Origin: Flavobacteriaceae bacterium bin25
GTDB lineage: Bacteria > Bacteroidota > Bacteroidia > Flavobacteriales > Flavobacteriaceae
Reading direction: 5' to 3'
DNA: 64,000 nt
Assembly: GCA_002238525.1 (NCBI GenBank)
Contig: MPMN01000001.1
Location: 62,001-126,000, forward strand
Part shown: positions 1 to 10,279 of the stretch, piece by piece
Layout: each line of letters begins with the position of its first letter
How positions within the stretch are numbered: position 1 is the first letter of the stretch
Notes under the pieces: generated by a model
The model's database searches: none
What the model was told of the DNA's origin: nothing
The model's input: the letters and a program-made list of their open reading frames with translations, nothing else
Translations under genes and position numbers: made by a program

Positions 1-1
1 T

Positions 2-1804
2 GAAGATCCAATACGTTTTAAGCCGGATGAAAATGGTGATCTTAGAAATAGTGCTATCAAACAAGTTGCCTCGGGTCGATTTGGGGTGACTAGTCACTAT
101 CTGAGTTCTGCCCAAGAGATACAAATTAAAATGGCTCAGGGGGCTAAACCTGGAGAAGGAGGACAGCTCCCCGGGAAAAAAGTTGATCCTTATATTGCTT
201 CAGTTCGTAATTCTACCCCTTATGTGGGATTAATTTCTCCACCACCTCATCACGATATATATTCGATTGAAGATCTGGCGCAGTTGATTTTTGATCTCAA
301 AAATGCTAATCGTCAAGCCAGGGTAAATGTAAAATTAGTTTCAGAAGTTGGGGTTGGGACAGTAGCAGCTGGGGTAGCTAAGGCCAAAGCGGATGTCATA
401 TTAATTGCCGGATTTGATGGAGGCACCGGAGCATCTCCACTTACTTCCATCAAACATGCTGGACTTCCATGGGAATTGGGTATCGCTGAAGTTCAACAGA
501 CCCTGGTCATGAATGATTTACGCTCAAGAGTTATAATTGAATGTGATGGTCAACTTAAGACAGGCCGGGATGTGGCTATTGCGGCACTTTTAGGAGCTGA
601 AGAATTTGGCTTTTCTACTGCACCATTAATCGCTTCGGGGTGTATCATGATGCGCGCCTGTCATCTCAATACTTGCCCTGTCGGTGTGGCCACCCAGGAT
701 CCCGAATTACGGAAAAATTTTAAAGGCACTCCTGAACATGTGGTGAATTACTTCTACTTTGTGGCCCAGGAACTTCGAGGTATAATGGCCCAACTAGGAT
801 TTAGATCTATAAATGAGATGATTGGTCAGTCTCAGAAGTTAAATATGCGAAAAGCCATTTCCCATTATAAGGCTCAAGGATTAGATTTTTCTAAAATATT
901 ATTCAAACCTCAACCTGCCAAAGATGTTGATATTTACAATACCACCGTTCAAGATCATGAGATTGAAAACGTACTAGATTTACAGTTGCTCAAAACTCTT
1001 AAACCGTATATCAAAAAGGACATAGGAATTGTATTGGAGCATAAAATCAAGAATACTGATCGAGCTGTAGGTGCTATTCTGAGCAACGAAATTTCTAAAC
1101 TCTACGGTGCAGATGGGCTCCCCCGGAATCAAATCCACATTGACTTTAAAGGATCAGCTGGTCAGAGTTTTGGTGCTTTCTCTGCAAAGGGGCTTTTCTT
1201 TAGAGTTATTGGCAACGCAAATGATTATTTCGGAAAAGGACTCTCTGGAGCAACCCTTGTCGCTCAGGTGCCCCCCGAGGCAACTTTTGTTCAAAATCAA
1301 AATATCATCATAGGAAATGTAGCCCTTTATGGTGCCACAAATGGATATGCCTTCATCAATGGAGTAGCAGGCGAACGATTTTGTGTTCGAAATTCAGGAG
1401 CTAAGGCAGTGGTTGAAGGTGTCGGTGACCATGGCTGTGAATATATGACCGGGGGAACGGTAGTTATACTAGGTCAGTTTGGAAGAAATTTTGCTGCCGG
1501 AATGAGTGGGGGTATAGCTTATCTGTACAGTGAATCCGGAAGTTTTGATAGCGAAAATTTCAATCTGGAAATGGTTGAATTAGAGGATCTTGATGCCGAT
1601 GATCAATCAAAAGTTCATGAGTTAATCTCACGACATTTTGAATATACAAAAAGCCACTTAGCAAATCGTATTCTAAATCACTGGGAAGATTCCAAACAGC
1701 GTTTAATAAAGGTAATGCCTACTGATTACAAACGAGCACTTGAACTTATGGCTCAGGAAGTCGAAAAAAAAGAAAAATCTCCGGTTGAAGTATGGGAAAA
1801 TTAA
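2..1804 (+). CDS. gltB: Glutamate synthase (NADPH) large subunit, C-terminal part (5' end outside window)
   Basis: The frame is open from the first bases, so this is the C-terminal ~600 residues of a ~1500-residue protein; the GTG at 86 is an internal codon. GltB makes two glutamates from glutamine and 2-oxoglutarate using electrons passed from GltD. Visible are the end of the FMN-binding synthase barrel ([21 protein letters not shown]), the cysteines of the 3Fe-4S cluster in the spacing C-x5-C-x4-C (around 640-680), and the C-terminal GXGXG beta-helix ([10 protein letters not shown] through GGTVVILG, about 1150-1530). Its end overlaps the start of gltD by 13 bases, so the subunits are probably translationally coupled. 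Nothing looks damaged. Confidence 0.97.
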   Translation, partial: EDPIRFKPDENGDLRNSAIKQVASGRFGVTSHYLSSAQEIQIKMAQGAKPGEGGQLPGKKVDPYIASVRNSTPYVGLISPPPHHDIYSIEDLAQLIFDLKNANRQARVNVKLVSEVGVGTVAAGVAKAKADVILIAGFDGGTGASPLTSIKHAGLPWELGIAEVQQTLVMNDLRSRVIIECDGQLKTGRDVAIAALLGAEEFGFSTAPLIASGCIMMRACHLNTCPVGVATQDPELRKNFKGTPEHVVNYFYFVAQELRGIMAQLGFRSINEMIGQSQKLNMRKAISHYKAQGLDFSKILFKPQPAKDVDIYNTTVQDHEIENVLDLQLLKTLKPYIKKDIGIVLEHKIKNTDRAVGAILSNEISKLYGADGLPRNQIHIDFKGSAGQSFGAFSAKGLFFRVIGNANDYFGKGLSGATLVAQVPPEATFVQNQNIIIGNVALYGATNGYAFINGVAGERFCVRNSGAKAVVEGVGDHGCEYMTGGTVVILGQFGRNFAAGMSGGIAYLYSESGSFDSENFNLEMVELEDLDADDQSKVHELISRHFEYTKSHLANRILNHWEDSKQRLIKVMPTDYKRALELMAQEVEKKEKSPVEVWEN

Positions 1805-3264
1805 GGGGTTTCAAACAATTTAATAGAGTTGATGAAGATGCTGTTAATCCAAAAAAGAGGATTGGCAACTATAAAGAATTTACCAAAGATCCCGGAGATC
1901 AAAAATTAAGAGAAGAAGGGGCTAGATGTATGGATTGTGGCATCCCCTTTTGTCATGGTGGGTGTCCATTAGGAAATCTTATACCTGATTTCAATGATGC
2001 AGTTTATAAAAACGAATGGCAACGAGCCTTAAATGTATTACAGTCTACAAACAATTTTCCCGAATTTACAGGTCGATTATGTCCTGCTCCCTGTGAAGAA
2101 TCCTGTGTTTTGGGGATAATAGAGCCTCCGGTATCGATTGAAATGATTGAAAAATATATTGCCGAAAGGGGATTTAAACAGGGATGGATTAAGCCGGATC
2201 CTCCATCGGAAAGAACCAATAAAAAAGTAGCCATTATTGGATCTGGACCAGCGGGTTTAGCGGCGGCTCAGCAATTGAATTTCGCAGGACATTGGGTTAC
2301 TGTTTATGAGAAGGACAATAAAATAGGGGGGCTCCTTAGATATGGAATACCTGATTTTAAAATGGAAAAATCAGTTATTGATCGGCGATTAGCCATACTA
2401 AAAGCTGAGGGGATTAAATTTAGTTGCAATCAAAATGTCGGAGAAACAACATCTATTGATGAGATTTATGAGAATTATGATGCAATTCTATTGGCTATCG
2501 GTGCAGGTATAAGGAGAAAACTTCCCATACCAGGTCATGACTTGGATGGGGTCATTCAAGCCATGGATTATTTGCCTCACAGCAATCGTTATGTTGATAA
2601 TCAAATTGAATTGAGCCCAATATACAATGCCAAAAACCGCCATGTGATTGTCATTGGTGGAGGCGATACAGGTTCTGATTGTGTCGGAACAGCAAATCGT
2701 CAAGGTGCCAAATCAGTCACCAACTTTGAAATAATGCCCAAACCTTCAAAGTTCAGAACTAGTGAACACCCTTGGCCCTATTGGCCTTTTACTTTATCAA
2801 CAAGTTCATCCCACAAAGAAGGAGTTCATCGGAATTGGAGCATCATGACCAAAGAGTTTATCGGGGATAGAAATGGGCAAGTGACTCAGCTGAAGACAGT
2901 AGAAGTAGTATGGGAAAAAGACTCCTCTAATAATTACAAATTAGTCGAAAAACCCAACTCCCAAAAATTCTGGCCTTGTGATATGACTTTATTAGCATTA
3001 GGCTTTACGGGACCTGTTCAAAATTTAGCCCAAACTCTAAATCTAGGCATTGATGATAGCGGAAATATTATAGCAAATAATTTTCAAACTCAAGATCCCA
3101 AAATTTTCGTTGCTGGTGATGCCCGAAGAGGTCAATCACTTATTGTATGGGCTATTTCAGAAGGTAGAGATGCTGCTCATCATATTGATAAATACCTCAT
3201 GAAAACTTCTACATTACCTCTAAAAAATGACTACGGTGATCTGCTGACACCAAAAGTGGGTTGA
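1792..3264 (+). CDS. gltD: Glutamate synthase small subunit
   Basis: At 490 residues this is normal for the NADPH-dependent beta subunit, which oxidises NADPH on FAD and feeds electrons through iron-sulphur clusters to GltB. The N-terminal part carries two cysteine groups for 4Fe-4S clusters ([14 protein letters not shown] and [10 protein letters not shown]). A Rossmann FAD site follows ([12 protein letters not shown], about residue 147), then a second dinucleotide fold ([11 protein letters not shown]) and the C-terminal [12 protein letters not shown] motif that closes the FAD site. The ATG at 1792 lies inside the last codons of gltB. No promoter is expected between the two. A short non-coding stretch follows before the convergent gene at 3421. 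Confidence 0.97.
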   Translation: MGKLRGFKQFNRVDEDAVNPKKRIGNYKEFTKDPGDQKLREEGARCMDCGIPFCHGGCPLGNLIPDFNDAVYKNEWQRALNVLQSTNNFPEFTGRLCPAPCEESCVLGIIEPPVSIEMIEKYIAERGFKQGWIKPDPPSERTNKKVAIIGSGPAGLAAAQQLNFAGHWVTVYEKDNKIGGLLRYGIPDFKMEKSVIDRRLAILKAEGIKFSCNQNVGETTSIDEIYENYDAILLAIGAGIRRKLPIPGHDLDGVIQAMDYLPHSNRYVDNQIELSPIYNAKNRHVIVIGGGDTGSDCVGTANRQGAKSVTNFEIMPKPSKFRTSEHPWPYWPFTLSTSSSHKEGVHRNWSIMTKEFIGDRNGQVTQLKTVEVVWEKDSSNNYKLVEKPNSQKFWPCDMTLLALGFTGPVQNLAQTLNLGIDDSGNIIANNFQTQDPKIFVAGDARRGQSLIVWAISEGRDAAHHIDKYLMKTSTLPLKNDYGDLLTPKVG

Positions 3265-3355
3265 TTTAACCTCAATTCACGAATTTAGAAGGCACCTCTT
3301 AAGATCGGGAGTTAGAGCCCTCCATGAGATCATTGAGTAAGTAGCAAAAAGGAAT

Positions 3356-3382
3356 AAAAAAACCTCGTATTTATACGAGGTT
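3356..3382 (-). terminator. Rho-independent terminator for the minus-strand gene ending at 3421
   Basis: A 9-bp perfect stem (AACCTCGTA / TACGAGGTT, 3361-3369 with 3374-3382) and a 4-base loop are followed, in the minus direction, by a run of Ts (the A run at 3356-3360). The T tail is on the minus side only, so it fits the gene 3421-3834, although the stem could also slow transcription coming from gltD. Confidence 0.75.
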
Positions 3383-3420
3383 CACATACTGTTAAACTAC
3401 TGTCAATCAAGGAAGCACAG

Positions 3421-3834
3421 TTAGTCAGATGACTGGATCAAACTTTTTCCAAGCGAAACGCTGAACACGGCCAAAAATACATCAATAATCAACCAAAGGA
3501 GAATAAATGCACCTGAATCCTTCTCATAGCTGTCAGTAATCGTATCAAAGTAGTTGTGGAAAAACAACAAACCGATAACTACAAAACCGTAAAAATAAAA
3601 GCTCGGAGATGGACACTCTCTGCAAGAATTAGTTTGGGGTTTGTCTTCTTTCAAATTTCGATAACTGTAAATAATACCGAGAACAATTGCAACAATCATT
3701 GCAATATTAATAATCCCCCAATAAGGACTACTTGGCTGGGTTTCTGTCGAATAGTGATACAAGGGTTCAATAACGGTATGAATACCTGTAACAAGACCGA
3801 CAAGAATGAGTAAAACTCCTGATAGTTTTTTCAT
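3421..3834 (-). CDS. Small four-helix membrane protein, function unknown
   Basis: This 137-residue protein starts MKKLSGVLLILVG and shows four hydrophobic segments (about residues 5-20, 38-58, 77-95 and 105-125). A short central loop holds a Cys-x2-x-Cys-like pair (SCRECPSPS) near residue 72. The length and layout resemble small uncharacterised inner-membrane proteins common in Flavobacteriia, but I recognise no named family. It stands alone between gltD (convergent) and nadK (divergent), and its transcript is closed by the hairpin at 3356-3382. Codon use is like that of its neighbours. That it is a real gene is likely from the clean membrane pattern and its own terminator; its role cannot be given. 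Confidence 0.7.
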   Translation of the reverse strand: MKKLSGVLLILVGLVTGIHTVIEPLYHYSTETQPSSPYWGIINIAMIVAIVLGIIYSYRNLKEDKPQTNSCRECPSPSFYFYGFVVIGLLFFHNYFDTITDSYEKDSGAFILLWLIIDVFLAVFSVSLGKSLIQSSD

Positions 3835-4384
3835 GTGGCAAAAATTTAATTAAATGATGTCCAATATACGAATTTTTTGCATAGTTGACCATTTAATTTA
3901 TCTATCTCCAATCATTTATAGATATTCTCTTCAAAACTGACCTGCTTGAATCAACTAAGCTGAACATAGTGCCTAATCACAAGGCAGAAAAAAATGATTT
4001 TACGCTATGTATTTTTGTGCTATTGGAATTAACAAATACTTTAAAAAAATCATTTTATAAATTGCAAAGGTATTTTGATTTATATGTATCAATTAATTGA
4101 AGGAACAAATACATGAATTTTAAAAATTGGTTAAGTCCCAATTAATAGAAAATATTGATGTTATTTTGAGTTTCCAAATTGAATGAACTTAAACCGTATA
4201 AAGTTGACTAAAAAGCCATATTTGATTCAAAGAAATCAGAAAATATTTTGTTGAAATCCTTGTACGCTAAATTTATTGGTCTTTTAGGGATAGATTTTGT
4301 AATCAAGTCCAAATGACGATTGAGATTTCTGTTAACTTATTCATTTGGTGTTGATTTGGGATTTAACATATTTTAACTACTCTA
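3835..4384. other. Intergenic stretch, no intact gene
   Basis: This 550-base, very AT-rich gap lies between two divergently transcribed genes. It must hold the promoters of the membrane protein (minus) and of nadK (plus), but I see no clear TAnnTTTG box at a sensible distance. Between about 4195 and 4360 the minus strand reads weakly as protein with several stops, perhaps a decayed gene; this is not firm enough to call. Confidence 0.4.
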
Positions 4385-5269
4385 ATGAAAATTGCACTTT
4401 TTTCCACATATTTTACTGAAGAGAATATTCAGATTATTCGAGATATTCATCGATATCTACATAGGGATGGACATCAAGTGCATTTGATTCAAAGTTTGGA
4501 AAAATATTTGAGATCGAATTATCAAAAGTATGATTACTTCGAACCCCAGCCCTTTGTGGATAGTGATTATGATTTTTTATTTTCCATTGGTGGCGATGGT
4601 AATTTGCTAGATTCTGTAACAATTGTCGGACCTACTGAAGTGCCTATCTTGGGGATAAATACGGGTCGGCTCGGTTTTTTGACTTCAACAAGCAAAGAAT
4701 TTTACAAAAGCGGACTTGATTTATTGGTAAATGAAAAATTTTCCACCGTCAAAAGGACATTACTTGAGGTGGAAATAACTCCTTATATTTCAGCAATTAA
4801 AGATTTAAAGTTTGCACTTAATGAGGTTTGTGTGACAAGAAAAAATGATGTGAGTATGCTTCAGATAGATGCTGCCCTTAATGGAGAAAAATTAACAACC
4901 TATTGGGGAGATGGATTGATTATCTGTACACCTACAGGATCAACGGGATATTCACTATCTGTGGGGGGACCAATAGTCAGCCCTGAGAATTCATGTTGGG
5001 TTCTCAACCCAATTGCTCCACACAATATCAATGTTCGCCCGCTAGTTATACCTGATTCAAATACGATGCAACTAAATATTTCTGGTCGAGGAACGCATCA
5101 TTTATTATCTCTTGATTCCCGATCTATATCGCTAGAATATGGTCATCTGGTCACCGTACGAAAAGCTAGATTTAGCATTAATACTGTTCAACTTCAAGGG
5201 AATAGTTTTTTTCGAACACTGCAGGAAAAATTATATTGGGGGAAGGACACCCGAAATTCAGAACAATGA
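4385..5269 (+). CDS. nadK: NAD kinase
   Basis: NAD kinase phosphorylates NAD to NADP in the cytosol. The 294-residue length is normal for Bacteroidota. The hallmark GGDG motif is at residues 69-72 in FSIGGDGNLLD, followed by NTGRLGF (92-98), the second part of the nucleotide site. The C-terminal beta-rich domain holds GDGLIICTPTGSTGYSLS, the family signature for NAD binding. The ATG at 4385 gives the usual MKIALF start. Its stop overlaps the next start as ATGA (5266-5269). It is the first gene of the conserved nadK-DUF6089-uppS-bamA-ompH envelope cluster of Bacteroidota. Confidence 0.95.
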   Translation: MKIALFSTYFTEENIQIIRDIHRYLHRDGHQVHLIQSLEKYLRSNYQKYDYFEPQPFVDSDYDFLFSIGGDGNLLDSVTIVGPTEVPILGINTGRLGFLTSTSKEFYKSGLDLLVNEKFSTVKRTLLEVEITPYISAIKDLKFALNEVCVTRKNDVSMLQIDAALNGEKLTTYWGDGLIICTPTGSTGYSLSVGGPIVSPENSCWVLNPIAPHNINVRPLVIPDSNTMQLNISGRGTHHLLSLDSRSISLEYGHLVTVRKARFSINTVQLQGNSFFRTLQEKLYWGKDTRNSEQ

Positions 5270-6051
5270 TTTTTACTCCTATAAAACTAAATTTTAACTG
5301 GGTAGGGTACATTCCAAAATCTTATCTCTTTTTAGGTTTGGTATTTTTTGGTCATGAATACAAAGGGATTTCTCAAGTTCACCAAGTAGGAGTTTTTCTT
5401 GGAGTTAGTAGTTTCCAGATCAGCGAGAATGCTGAAGAAGACTTATTAAAAGGTCTTGGGAGTTCATTTGTCGTTAGTGCTGTCTATCGCCTAAATTTAA
5501 ATAGCTATTTTTCCATTCAGGGTGCTTTGAGTACTTTTGAAACTAGGAACCCTTTATCAAATTCATATCCATTATTTTCATTGATTAAAAATTCTGCCTT
5601 GTCTTCCAGAAACTTAGAAATGAGTGGCCGTCTTGAATATTGGCTGATACCCAGAGATTTTATGAATTGGGAAATCCCGCAATTTAGGCCATATATTTTT
5701 GCTGGGGGAGGGGTTCTCAGACAACGAATATATGCTCACCCACATCTTTGTTTTCAACATAGATCTGATTCGGAGGTTACTATTGAGGAAGCAATATCTA
5801 TTTCTCAAGATGTAGAAAAAATTGGGAGTGGAGGTAACAAAAAATTTAACTTATCAGGAATTCTTTTGGGTGGGGTAGGCGTTTCTATTAATGCCTCAAG
5901 GTTGTTTAACTTTGGGGCCGAATTTGGGGCTCGTTACACGGGTGTTGATGATTTAGACTGTTATGAGAATGTCAACGGCAATGATTGGTATTTTTTTTAT
6001 GGACTTTCTGCCACAATTTCTCTTAGGGACTTTCCACTAGTTAATTATTAG
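5266..6051 (+). CDS. DUF6089-like outer-membrane protein of the nadK-bamA cluster
   Basis: This ~262-residue protein appears to be a secreted beta-barrel: a hydrophobic N-terminus (about residues 16-30) is followed by alternating glycine- and aromatic-rich strands (GVFLGVSSFQI, RPYIFAGGGV, GVGVSINASRLFNFGAEFG) and an aromatic-rich end. I chose the ATG at 5266, which overlaps the nadK stop as ATGA; an upstream in-frame TTG at 5236 would reach back into nadK. The family call rests mostly on position, since a DUF6089 barrel normally lies between nadK and uppS in Bacteroidota, and on barrel character. Its precise role is unknown; the context suggests outer-membrane biogenesis. Confidence 0.7.
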   Translation: MIFTPIKLNFNWVGYIPKSYLFLGLVFFGHEYKGISQVHQVGVFLGVSSFQISENAEEDLLKGLGSSFVVSAVYRLNLNSYFSIQGALSTFETRNPLSNSYPLFSLIKNSALSSRNLEMSGRLEYWLIPRDFMNWEIPQFRPYIFAGGGVLRQRIYAHPHLCFQHRSDSEVTIEEAISISQDVEKIGSGGNKKFNLSGILLGGVGVSINASRLFNFGAEFGARYTGVDDLDCYENVNGNDWYFFYGLSATISLRDFPLVNY

Positions 6052-6054
6052 TTC

Positions 6055-6804
6055 GTGAAAATGTATTATAATGAACTTCCAAGACATGTGGCCATAATAA
6101 TGGATGGGAATGGTCGATGGGCAGAAAAAATTGGAAAGCTTCGAGAATTTGGACATCAAAAAGGGGTAGAGGTCGCCATTGATATCGTCCAGCAGGCCTC
6201 CGATATGGGCATTCCATATTTGACTTTATTTGCTTTTTCAAAAGATAATTGGAAGCGTCCCCAAAATGAGATTTCGGTCATAATGAATCTAATGGTTGAA
6301 TCATTGAAGAATGAATTTCAGCGCATTGTGGAAAGTCAAGTCAAAATAAACATCATTGGAAACTTGAATGACTTGTCATTAGAAGTTAGAGAAGTTCTGG
6401 ATGAGATCGTACATAAAACTGCAGACCATAAAGGTCTCAATTTGACTCTAGCTATCAGTTACGAATCAAGAGAAGAAATCGTTAATGCAACCAAGTCAAT
6501 TGTACAGGGAGTTATTAATGGGGTATATAAAATTGAAGACATCAATCAAAGATTGATAAACCAAAATCTTTATACTGCTGAATTGCCTTATGTTGATTTT
6601 TTAATACGAACAAGTGGAGAACAAAGACTGAGCAACTTTTTACTATGGCAATTGGGTTATGCCGAATTGTATTTCAATGAAAAATTCTGGCCTGATTTTA
6701 CTAAGGAAGATTTTGAATCAGCTCTTTCGGTGTATTGTCAAAGAGAGCGTAGGTATGGAAAAACTGGACACCAAATGAAACAAAAGATTTTTGCGACTCA
6801 ATAG
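6055..6804 (+). CDS. uppS: Isoprenyl transferase (undecaprenyl diphosphate synthase)
   Basis: The enzyme condenses isopentenyl diphosphate onto farnesyl diphosphate to make the C55 carrier lipid for peptidoglycan and surface glycans. The 249-residue protein has the catalytic N-terminal motif HVAIIMDGNGRWA (aspartate 17), then LREFGHQKG, and the C-terminal RTSGEQRLSNFLLWQ signature with the metal-binding glutamate in YAEL. The middle motif usually written STENW reads SKDNW here, a mild change. The start is GTG 6055 or ATG 6061, three to nine bases after the previous stop. Its end overlaps the bamA start by 14 bases, so coupled expression with bamA is likely. Confidence 0.95.
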   Translation: MKMYYNELPRHVAIIMDGNGRWAEKIGKLREFGHQKGVEVAIDIVQQASDMGIPYLTLFAFSKDNWKRPQNEISVIMNLMVESLKNEFQRIVESQVKINIIGNLNDLSLEVREVLDEIVHKTADHKGLNLTLAISYESREEIVNATKSIVQGVINGVYKIEDINQRLINQNLYTAELPYVDFLIRTSGEQRLSNFLLWQLGYAELYFNEKFWPDFTKEDFESALSVYCQRERRYGKTGHQMKQKIFATQ

Positions 6805-9319
6805 ATACCCTTTTTTTTTAGTTTTCATTTTTTTGCCCACATTGACTATCAGTCAAGTATCTGATTATGTTGAGGGCAAAACCTATACCTTAGATAGCAT
6901 CAGCGTGGTTGGTTTAAAAACGTTCAATCAACAAACGCTTATCTCATATACTGGACTCTCGGTAGGCCAGCGAATCAAAGTTCCAGGGGAAACAATCTCA
7001 TCAGTAATCAACAAACTATGGAATTTAGACTTGTTTAGCAATATCAATGTATATGCTACTAGAGTTTTGAACAACGATATTTCTTTAGAAATTGAAATTG
7101 ATGAATTACCCACTTTATCCAAAGCTACATTCAGGGGAATCAAAAAAGGGAAACAGGATGCTTTGATTGAGGAGACTGAATTGACACCGGGTAAAAAACT
7201 CTCGGAGAGTTTTTTGACCAATACCAAAAACTATATTTTAAAAGAATTTAAAGAAGATGGTTTTCTTAATTCCAAAGTTACTCTAGACACTAGAGAAGAC
7301 AGTCTGAAAGTCAATCAATCTGAATTGCTCATCTTTATTGACAAAGGTCCTAGAGTAAAAATATCTGATATTGATTTTAATGGTAATGAGGTGTTTAGGG
7401 ATGGATTTTTGCGCAAAAAACTAAAAAAGACCAAAAAGAGAAATAGGGTTAGATTTTGGAAAAAATCAAAGTATATAGAAGAGGATTTCCAAGCAGATTT
7501 AATTTCATTAACTGAGCATTTAAAAGAAAGAGGGTATAGGGATGCCAGAATTATTTCTGATACGATTATAACTAATGAAAATAAAACCTTGGCAATCAAA
7601 ATAGAAATTGAGGAAGGGAACAAATACTATTTTGGGGATATTGAGTTTGTTGGTAACACTGTATACAGCGACTATTTCTTAAAACAAAAAACAGGTATTC
7701 GAAAAGGAGAAGCCTACAATAGTAGTCTTTTGAAAAAGCGTATATCTGAAGTAGGTAACCCGGATGCAGACAATGTTGAAAACCTTTATAAAAACAATGG
7801 ATATCTCTTTTCTAACATCAATCTTGTAGAAATTAGTGCTGAGCAAGACACTATTGATTTTGAAGTCCGAATCAGTGAAGGCAAGCTGGCTCAGTTTAAC
7901 AAAATTTCGGTTTCGGGTAATGAGCGGACCAATGATCATGTAATTTATCGTGAATTAAGGACCCGACCTGGTCAAGTATATAGTCAAGATCAATTGGTTA
8001 GAACAATTCGAGAGTTGGGACAATTGGGGTTTTTTGATGCTGAAAAAATCAATCCCAGCTTTGACAATGCAGATCCTAATGCAGGAACGGTGGATATATC
8101 TTTTCCTCTCAGTGAAACCGGCGGAAGTCAAATTCAATTACAAGGAGGTTATGGTGGAGGTGGCTTTATTGGTACACTTGGATTATCGTTTAATAACTTC
8201 TCAATGCGAAATATATTCAATAGCCAAGAATACAAGCCTTTGCCTATGGGTGATGGTCAAAATTTGAGTTTGCGATTGCAGTCGAGTCAATTCTATAATA
8301 CTTATAGCTTTAGTTTTTCAGAACCGTGGCTTGGTGGTCGGCAACCTGTTAATTTTTCTACCTCTTTCTCTCACACGGTACAATACCGGTATGATTATTT
8401 CACTGGTAGGGCTGACAAGAGTCAGTCTTTTCAAATAACTGGTGCTTCAGTTGGTCTAGCCAAAAGGCTGCAGGTACCTGATGATTATTTCCAACTTTCG
8501 CAAGCCATTGCTTATCAATACTATAATTTTAATAATTATTTCACAGGGTTATTCACATTTGGAAATGGTGTAGCCAATAATTTCACTTACGAGATTGCTC
8601 TTTCTCGAAACAATACTTTCACCAATCCTATTTTCCCTGTTGGCGGATCGACATTTACTATACGAGCAAAATTATCACCTCCCTATTCCTTTTTTTCTGA
8701 TAGAGATTATGGAAATTTGGAAAATCTACCTGAATTTCAAGATTCTCAAGGGAATCCAAATCGTGAGCTCATTGATCAGGAACGATTCAGATGGTTGGAG
8801 TTTTACAAAATAAAATTCAATGGGACTTGGTATACTCAATTGGTGGATAAGTTTGTTCTAAAAGCTCAAGCTGATTTTGGCTTTATTGGTGCTTATGATA
8901 ATAACCGGGGGTTGATTCCTTTTGAACGTTTCTTCCTCGGTGGTGATGGTATGCAGAATTATGCTTTAGATGGTAGAGAGAATATATCGTTGAGGGGGTA
9001 TGGCAACCAGTCATTATCTTCTACTGATGGTTCTGTAATGTTCAATAAGTTTACTATAGAATTACGATATCCTATTTCGCTCAAACCGGCGGCTTCCATT
9101 TTTGCTTTGACCTTTTTAGAATCTGGCAATGGATACGATGGTTTCCGTGAGTTCAATCCATTTAATTCAAAAAGATCTGCAGGGGGTGGTGTAAGGATAT
9201 TTATGCCAGCGTTTGGATTATTGGGTATTGATTTCGGCTATGGTTTTGACAGCCCGACATCTACTACAGGTTCGCCGAATGGCTGGGAAACCCATTTCAT
9301 CATTGGACAGCAATTCTAA
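6791..9319 (+). CDS. bamA: Outer-membrane protein assembly factor BamA
   Basis: BamA inserts beta-barrel proteins into the outer membrane. The 842-residue protein has a signal peptide (hydrophobic to about residue 21, ending in LTISQ), a run of POTRA repeats to about residue 450 recognisable by repeated hydrophobic-GN motifs (DIDFNGNEVF, DIEFVGNTVY, KISVSGNERT), and a C-terminal Omp85 barrel. The barrel includes the conserved lid-loop-type motif RGY (ISLRGYGNQS) and ends in an aromatic residue (IIGQQF). The start is a TTG inside uppS, with no better downstream ATG before the signal peptide. The cluster position next to an OmpH/Skp chaperone agrees with this role. Confidence 0.95.
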   Translation: MRLNRYPFFLVFIFLPTLTISQVSDYVEGKTYTLDSISVVGLKTFNQQTLISYTGLSVGQRIKVPGETISSVINKLWNLDLFSNINVYATRVLNNDISLEIEIDELPTLSKATFRGIKKGKQDALIEETELTPGKKLSESFLTNTKNYILKEFKEDGFLNSKVTLDTREDSLKVNQSELLIFIDKGPRVKISDIDFNGNEVFRDGFLRKKLKKTKKRNRVRFWKKSKYIEEDFQADLISLTEHLKERGYRDARIISDTIITNENKTLAIKIEIEEGNKYYFGDIEFVGNTVYSDYFLKQKTGIRKGEAYNSSLLKKRISEVGNPDADNVENLYKNNGYLFSNINLVEISAEQDTIDFEVRISEGKLAQFNKISVSGNERTNDHVIYRELRTRPGQVYSQDQLVRTIRELGQLGFFDAEKINPSFDNADPNAGTVDISFPLSETGGSQIQLQGGYGGGGFIGTLGLSFNNFSMRNIFNSQEYKPLPMGDGQNLSLRLQSSQFYNTYSFSFSEPWLGGRQPVNFSTSFSHTVQYRYDYFTGRADKSQSFQITGASVGLAKRLQVPDDYFQLSQAIAYQYYNFNNYFTGLFTFGNGVANNFTYEIALSRNNTFTNPIFPVGGSTFTIRAKLSPPYSFFSDRDYGNLENLPEFQDSQGNPNRELIDQERFRWLEFYKIKFNGTWYTQLVDKFVLKAQADFGFIGAYDNNRGLIPFERFFLGGDGMQNYALDGRENISLRGYGNQSLSSTDGSVMFNKFTIELRYPISLKPAASIFALTFLESGNGYDGFREFNPFNSKRSAGGGVRIFMPAFGLLGIDFGYGFDSPTSTTGSPNGWETHFIIGQQF

Positions 9320-9457
9320 TTGATTTAAAATCGAATAATTCCAATCTTATTTTAACAAAGATGTACCTATCACTATGAATTAAATTTGCGATATTTGCAA
9401 CTTGTGAAGGTTATCTTTTAGTTCTCACTATCAATTCATAATTCAAAAATCATTAAA

Positions 9458-9973
9458 ATGAAGAAGTCAAATATTTTTACTTTCTTTTTGGGTCTTATTT
9501 TCACCCTGGCCACATCATTAATTGGAAATGCTCAAAACAATTTTGCACACATCAATACCCAACAACTTTTGGGTGAAATGCCAGAAGTAATTGCGGTGAA
9601 CAAGGAATTAGAAAATCTTGAAAAGCAATATTCTACTGAGTTAGATTCTTCAGTTAAGGAATACCAAACTAAGGCACAGAATTATGCCGCAGATGCAGAA
9701 AACCAATCTGATTTAATCAACCAGCAGAGATCACGGGAATTAGAAAGTATGCAGCAAAACATTGCTGAATTTCGTCAATCTGCCTCATTGGAACTTCAAA
9801 AAAAGCAGGGTGAGTTAATGAATCCGTTAATGGACAAAGCACGTGTTGCTATTGAAAAAGTTGCGGAGGCTCAGGGTTTCGATTATGTTTTGGATTCTTC
9901 ACCTGGAGGTAGTTTGATCGTTTCAAAAGGAAAAGATCTCATGGCAGATGTGAAACGGGAGTTAGGGTTTTAA
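9458..9973 (+). CDS. OmpH/Skp-family periplasmic chaperone
   Basis: This 171-residue protein has a signal peptide (MKKSNIFTFFLGLIF, cleaved near GNAQ at about 26) and a short first strand (AHINTQQLLGEMPEV). A long charged coiled coil follows (about residues 45-130, rich in Lys, Glu and Gln), then a C-terminal strand region with AEAQGFDYVLDSSPGGSLI. This is the Skp/OmpH layout: a trimer that holds unfolded outer-membrane proteins on the way to BamA, encoded just upstream. A TAnnTTTG box (TAAATTTG, 9381-9388) lies 70 bases ahead and may give it its own promoter. Bacteroidota often carry two tandem copies; only one is here, and IS30 debris begins just after it. Confidence 0.92.
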   Translation: MKKSNIFTFFLGLIFTLATSLIGNAQNNFAHINTQQLLGEMPEVIAVNKELENLEKQYSTELDSSVKEYQTKAQNYAADAENQSDLINQQRSRELESMQQNIAEFRQSASLELQKKQGELMNPLMDKARVAIEKVAEAQGFDYVLDSSPGGSLIVSKGKDLMADVKRELGF

Positions 9974-9983
9974 TTCGTATTCT

Positions 9984-10247
9984 CAACCAATCAAGGCTGC
10001 TTTTGTCGAATCTTTAATACAATCCATTTCAAAGTCGCCAAATCGGGTACGTTCTTCTATGATTTGAGGACGCTTATCTATAGGTTCTCGGTATTTAATC
10101 TGACTTCTATTTCCCTTGTAGGCACCTCTCTTGGTTCTTCTTCTGGCATGACGTACAAATACAGGTATAGCTTTTTATATGCACTATCGCCTTTCTTATT
10201 TCCTTTTTTGGAATTTTGATTTATACACAAAAATTAACCTCTTTTTA
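9984..10247 (-). pseudogene. IS30-family transposase remnant
   Basis: Read on the minus strand, this stretch encodes IS30-type pieces: GDSAYKKLYLYLYV in one frame, then, after a frameshift near 10160, RRRTKRGAYKGNRSQIKY and RFGDFEMD in another. These match the middle of IS30 transposases, including the first acidic catalytic block (FGDFEMD). The N-terminal helix-turn-helix is missing, so there is an internal deletion. The outer end beside the palindrome shares the AAAAAGAGGTTAATTTT block with the second IS30 fragment at 44.3 kb. It lies directly after the ompH stop and cannot make a working enzyme. Confidence 0.75.
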
Positions 10248-10279
10248 ATACCCTCTGGCAACTAGTTGCCAGAGGGTAT
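10248..10279. repeat. Perfect 32-bp palindrome at the IS30 end
   Basis: The sequence reads ATACCCTCTGGCAACT then its exact reverse complement, centred on 10263/10264. A related half-site (CCTCTGACAACTAGTT) recurs at 44.3, 51.5 and 59.9 kb. IS30-family elements are known to favour palindromic targets, so this may be a target site carrying an IS30 end. Confidence 0.8.

Noticed and set aside
86..88. GTG at 86 as the start of gltB
   Set aside because: The frame is open and conserved upstream to the window edge, so this is an internal valine codon.
5236..5265. Upstream TTG start for the DUF6089-like gene
   Set aside because: It would lie inside nadK; the ATG at 5266 overlapping the nadK stop gives a better signal peptide.
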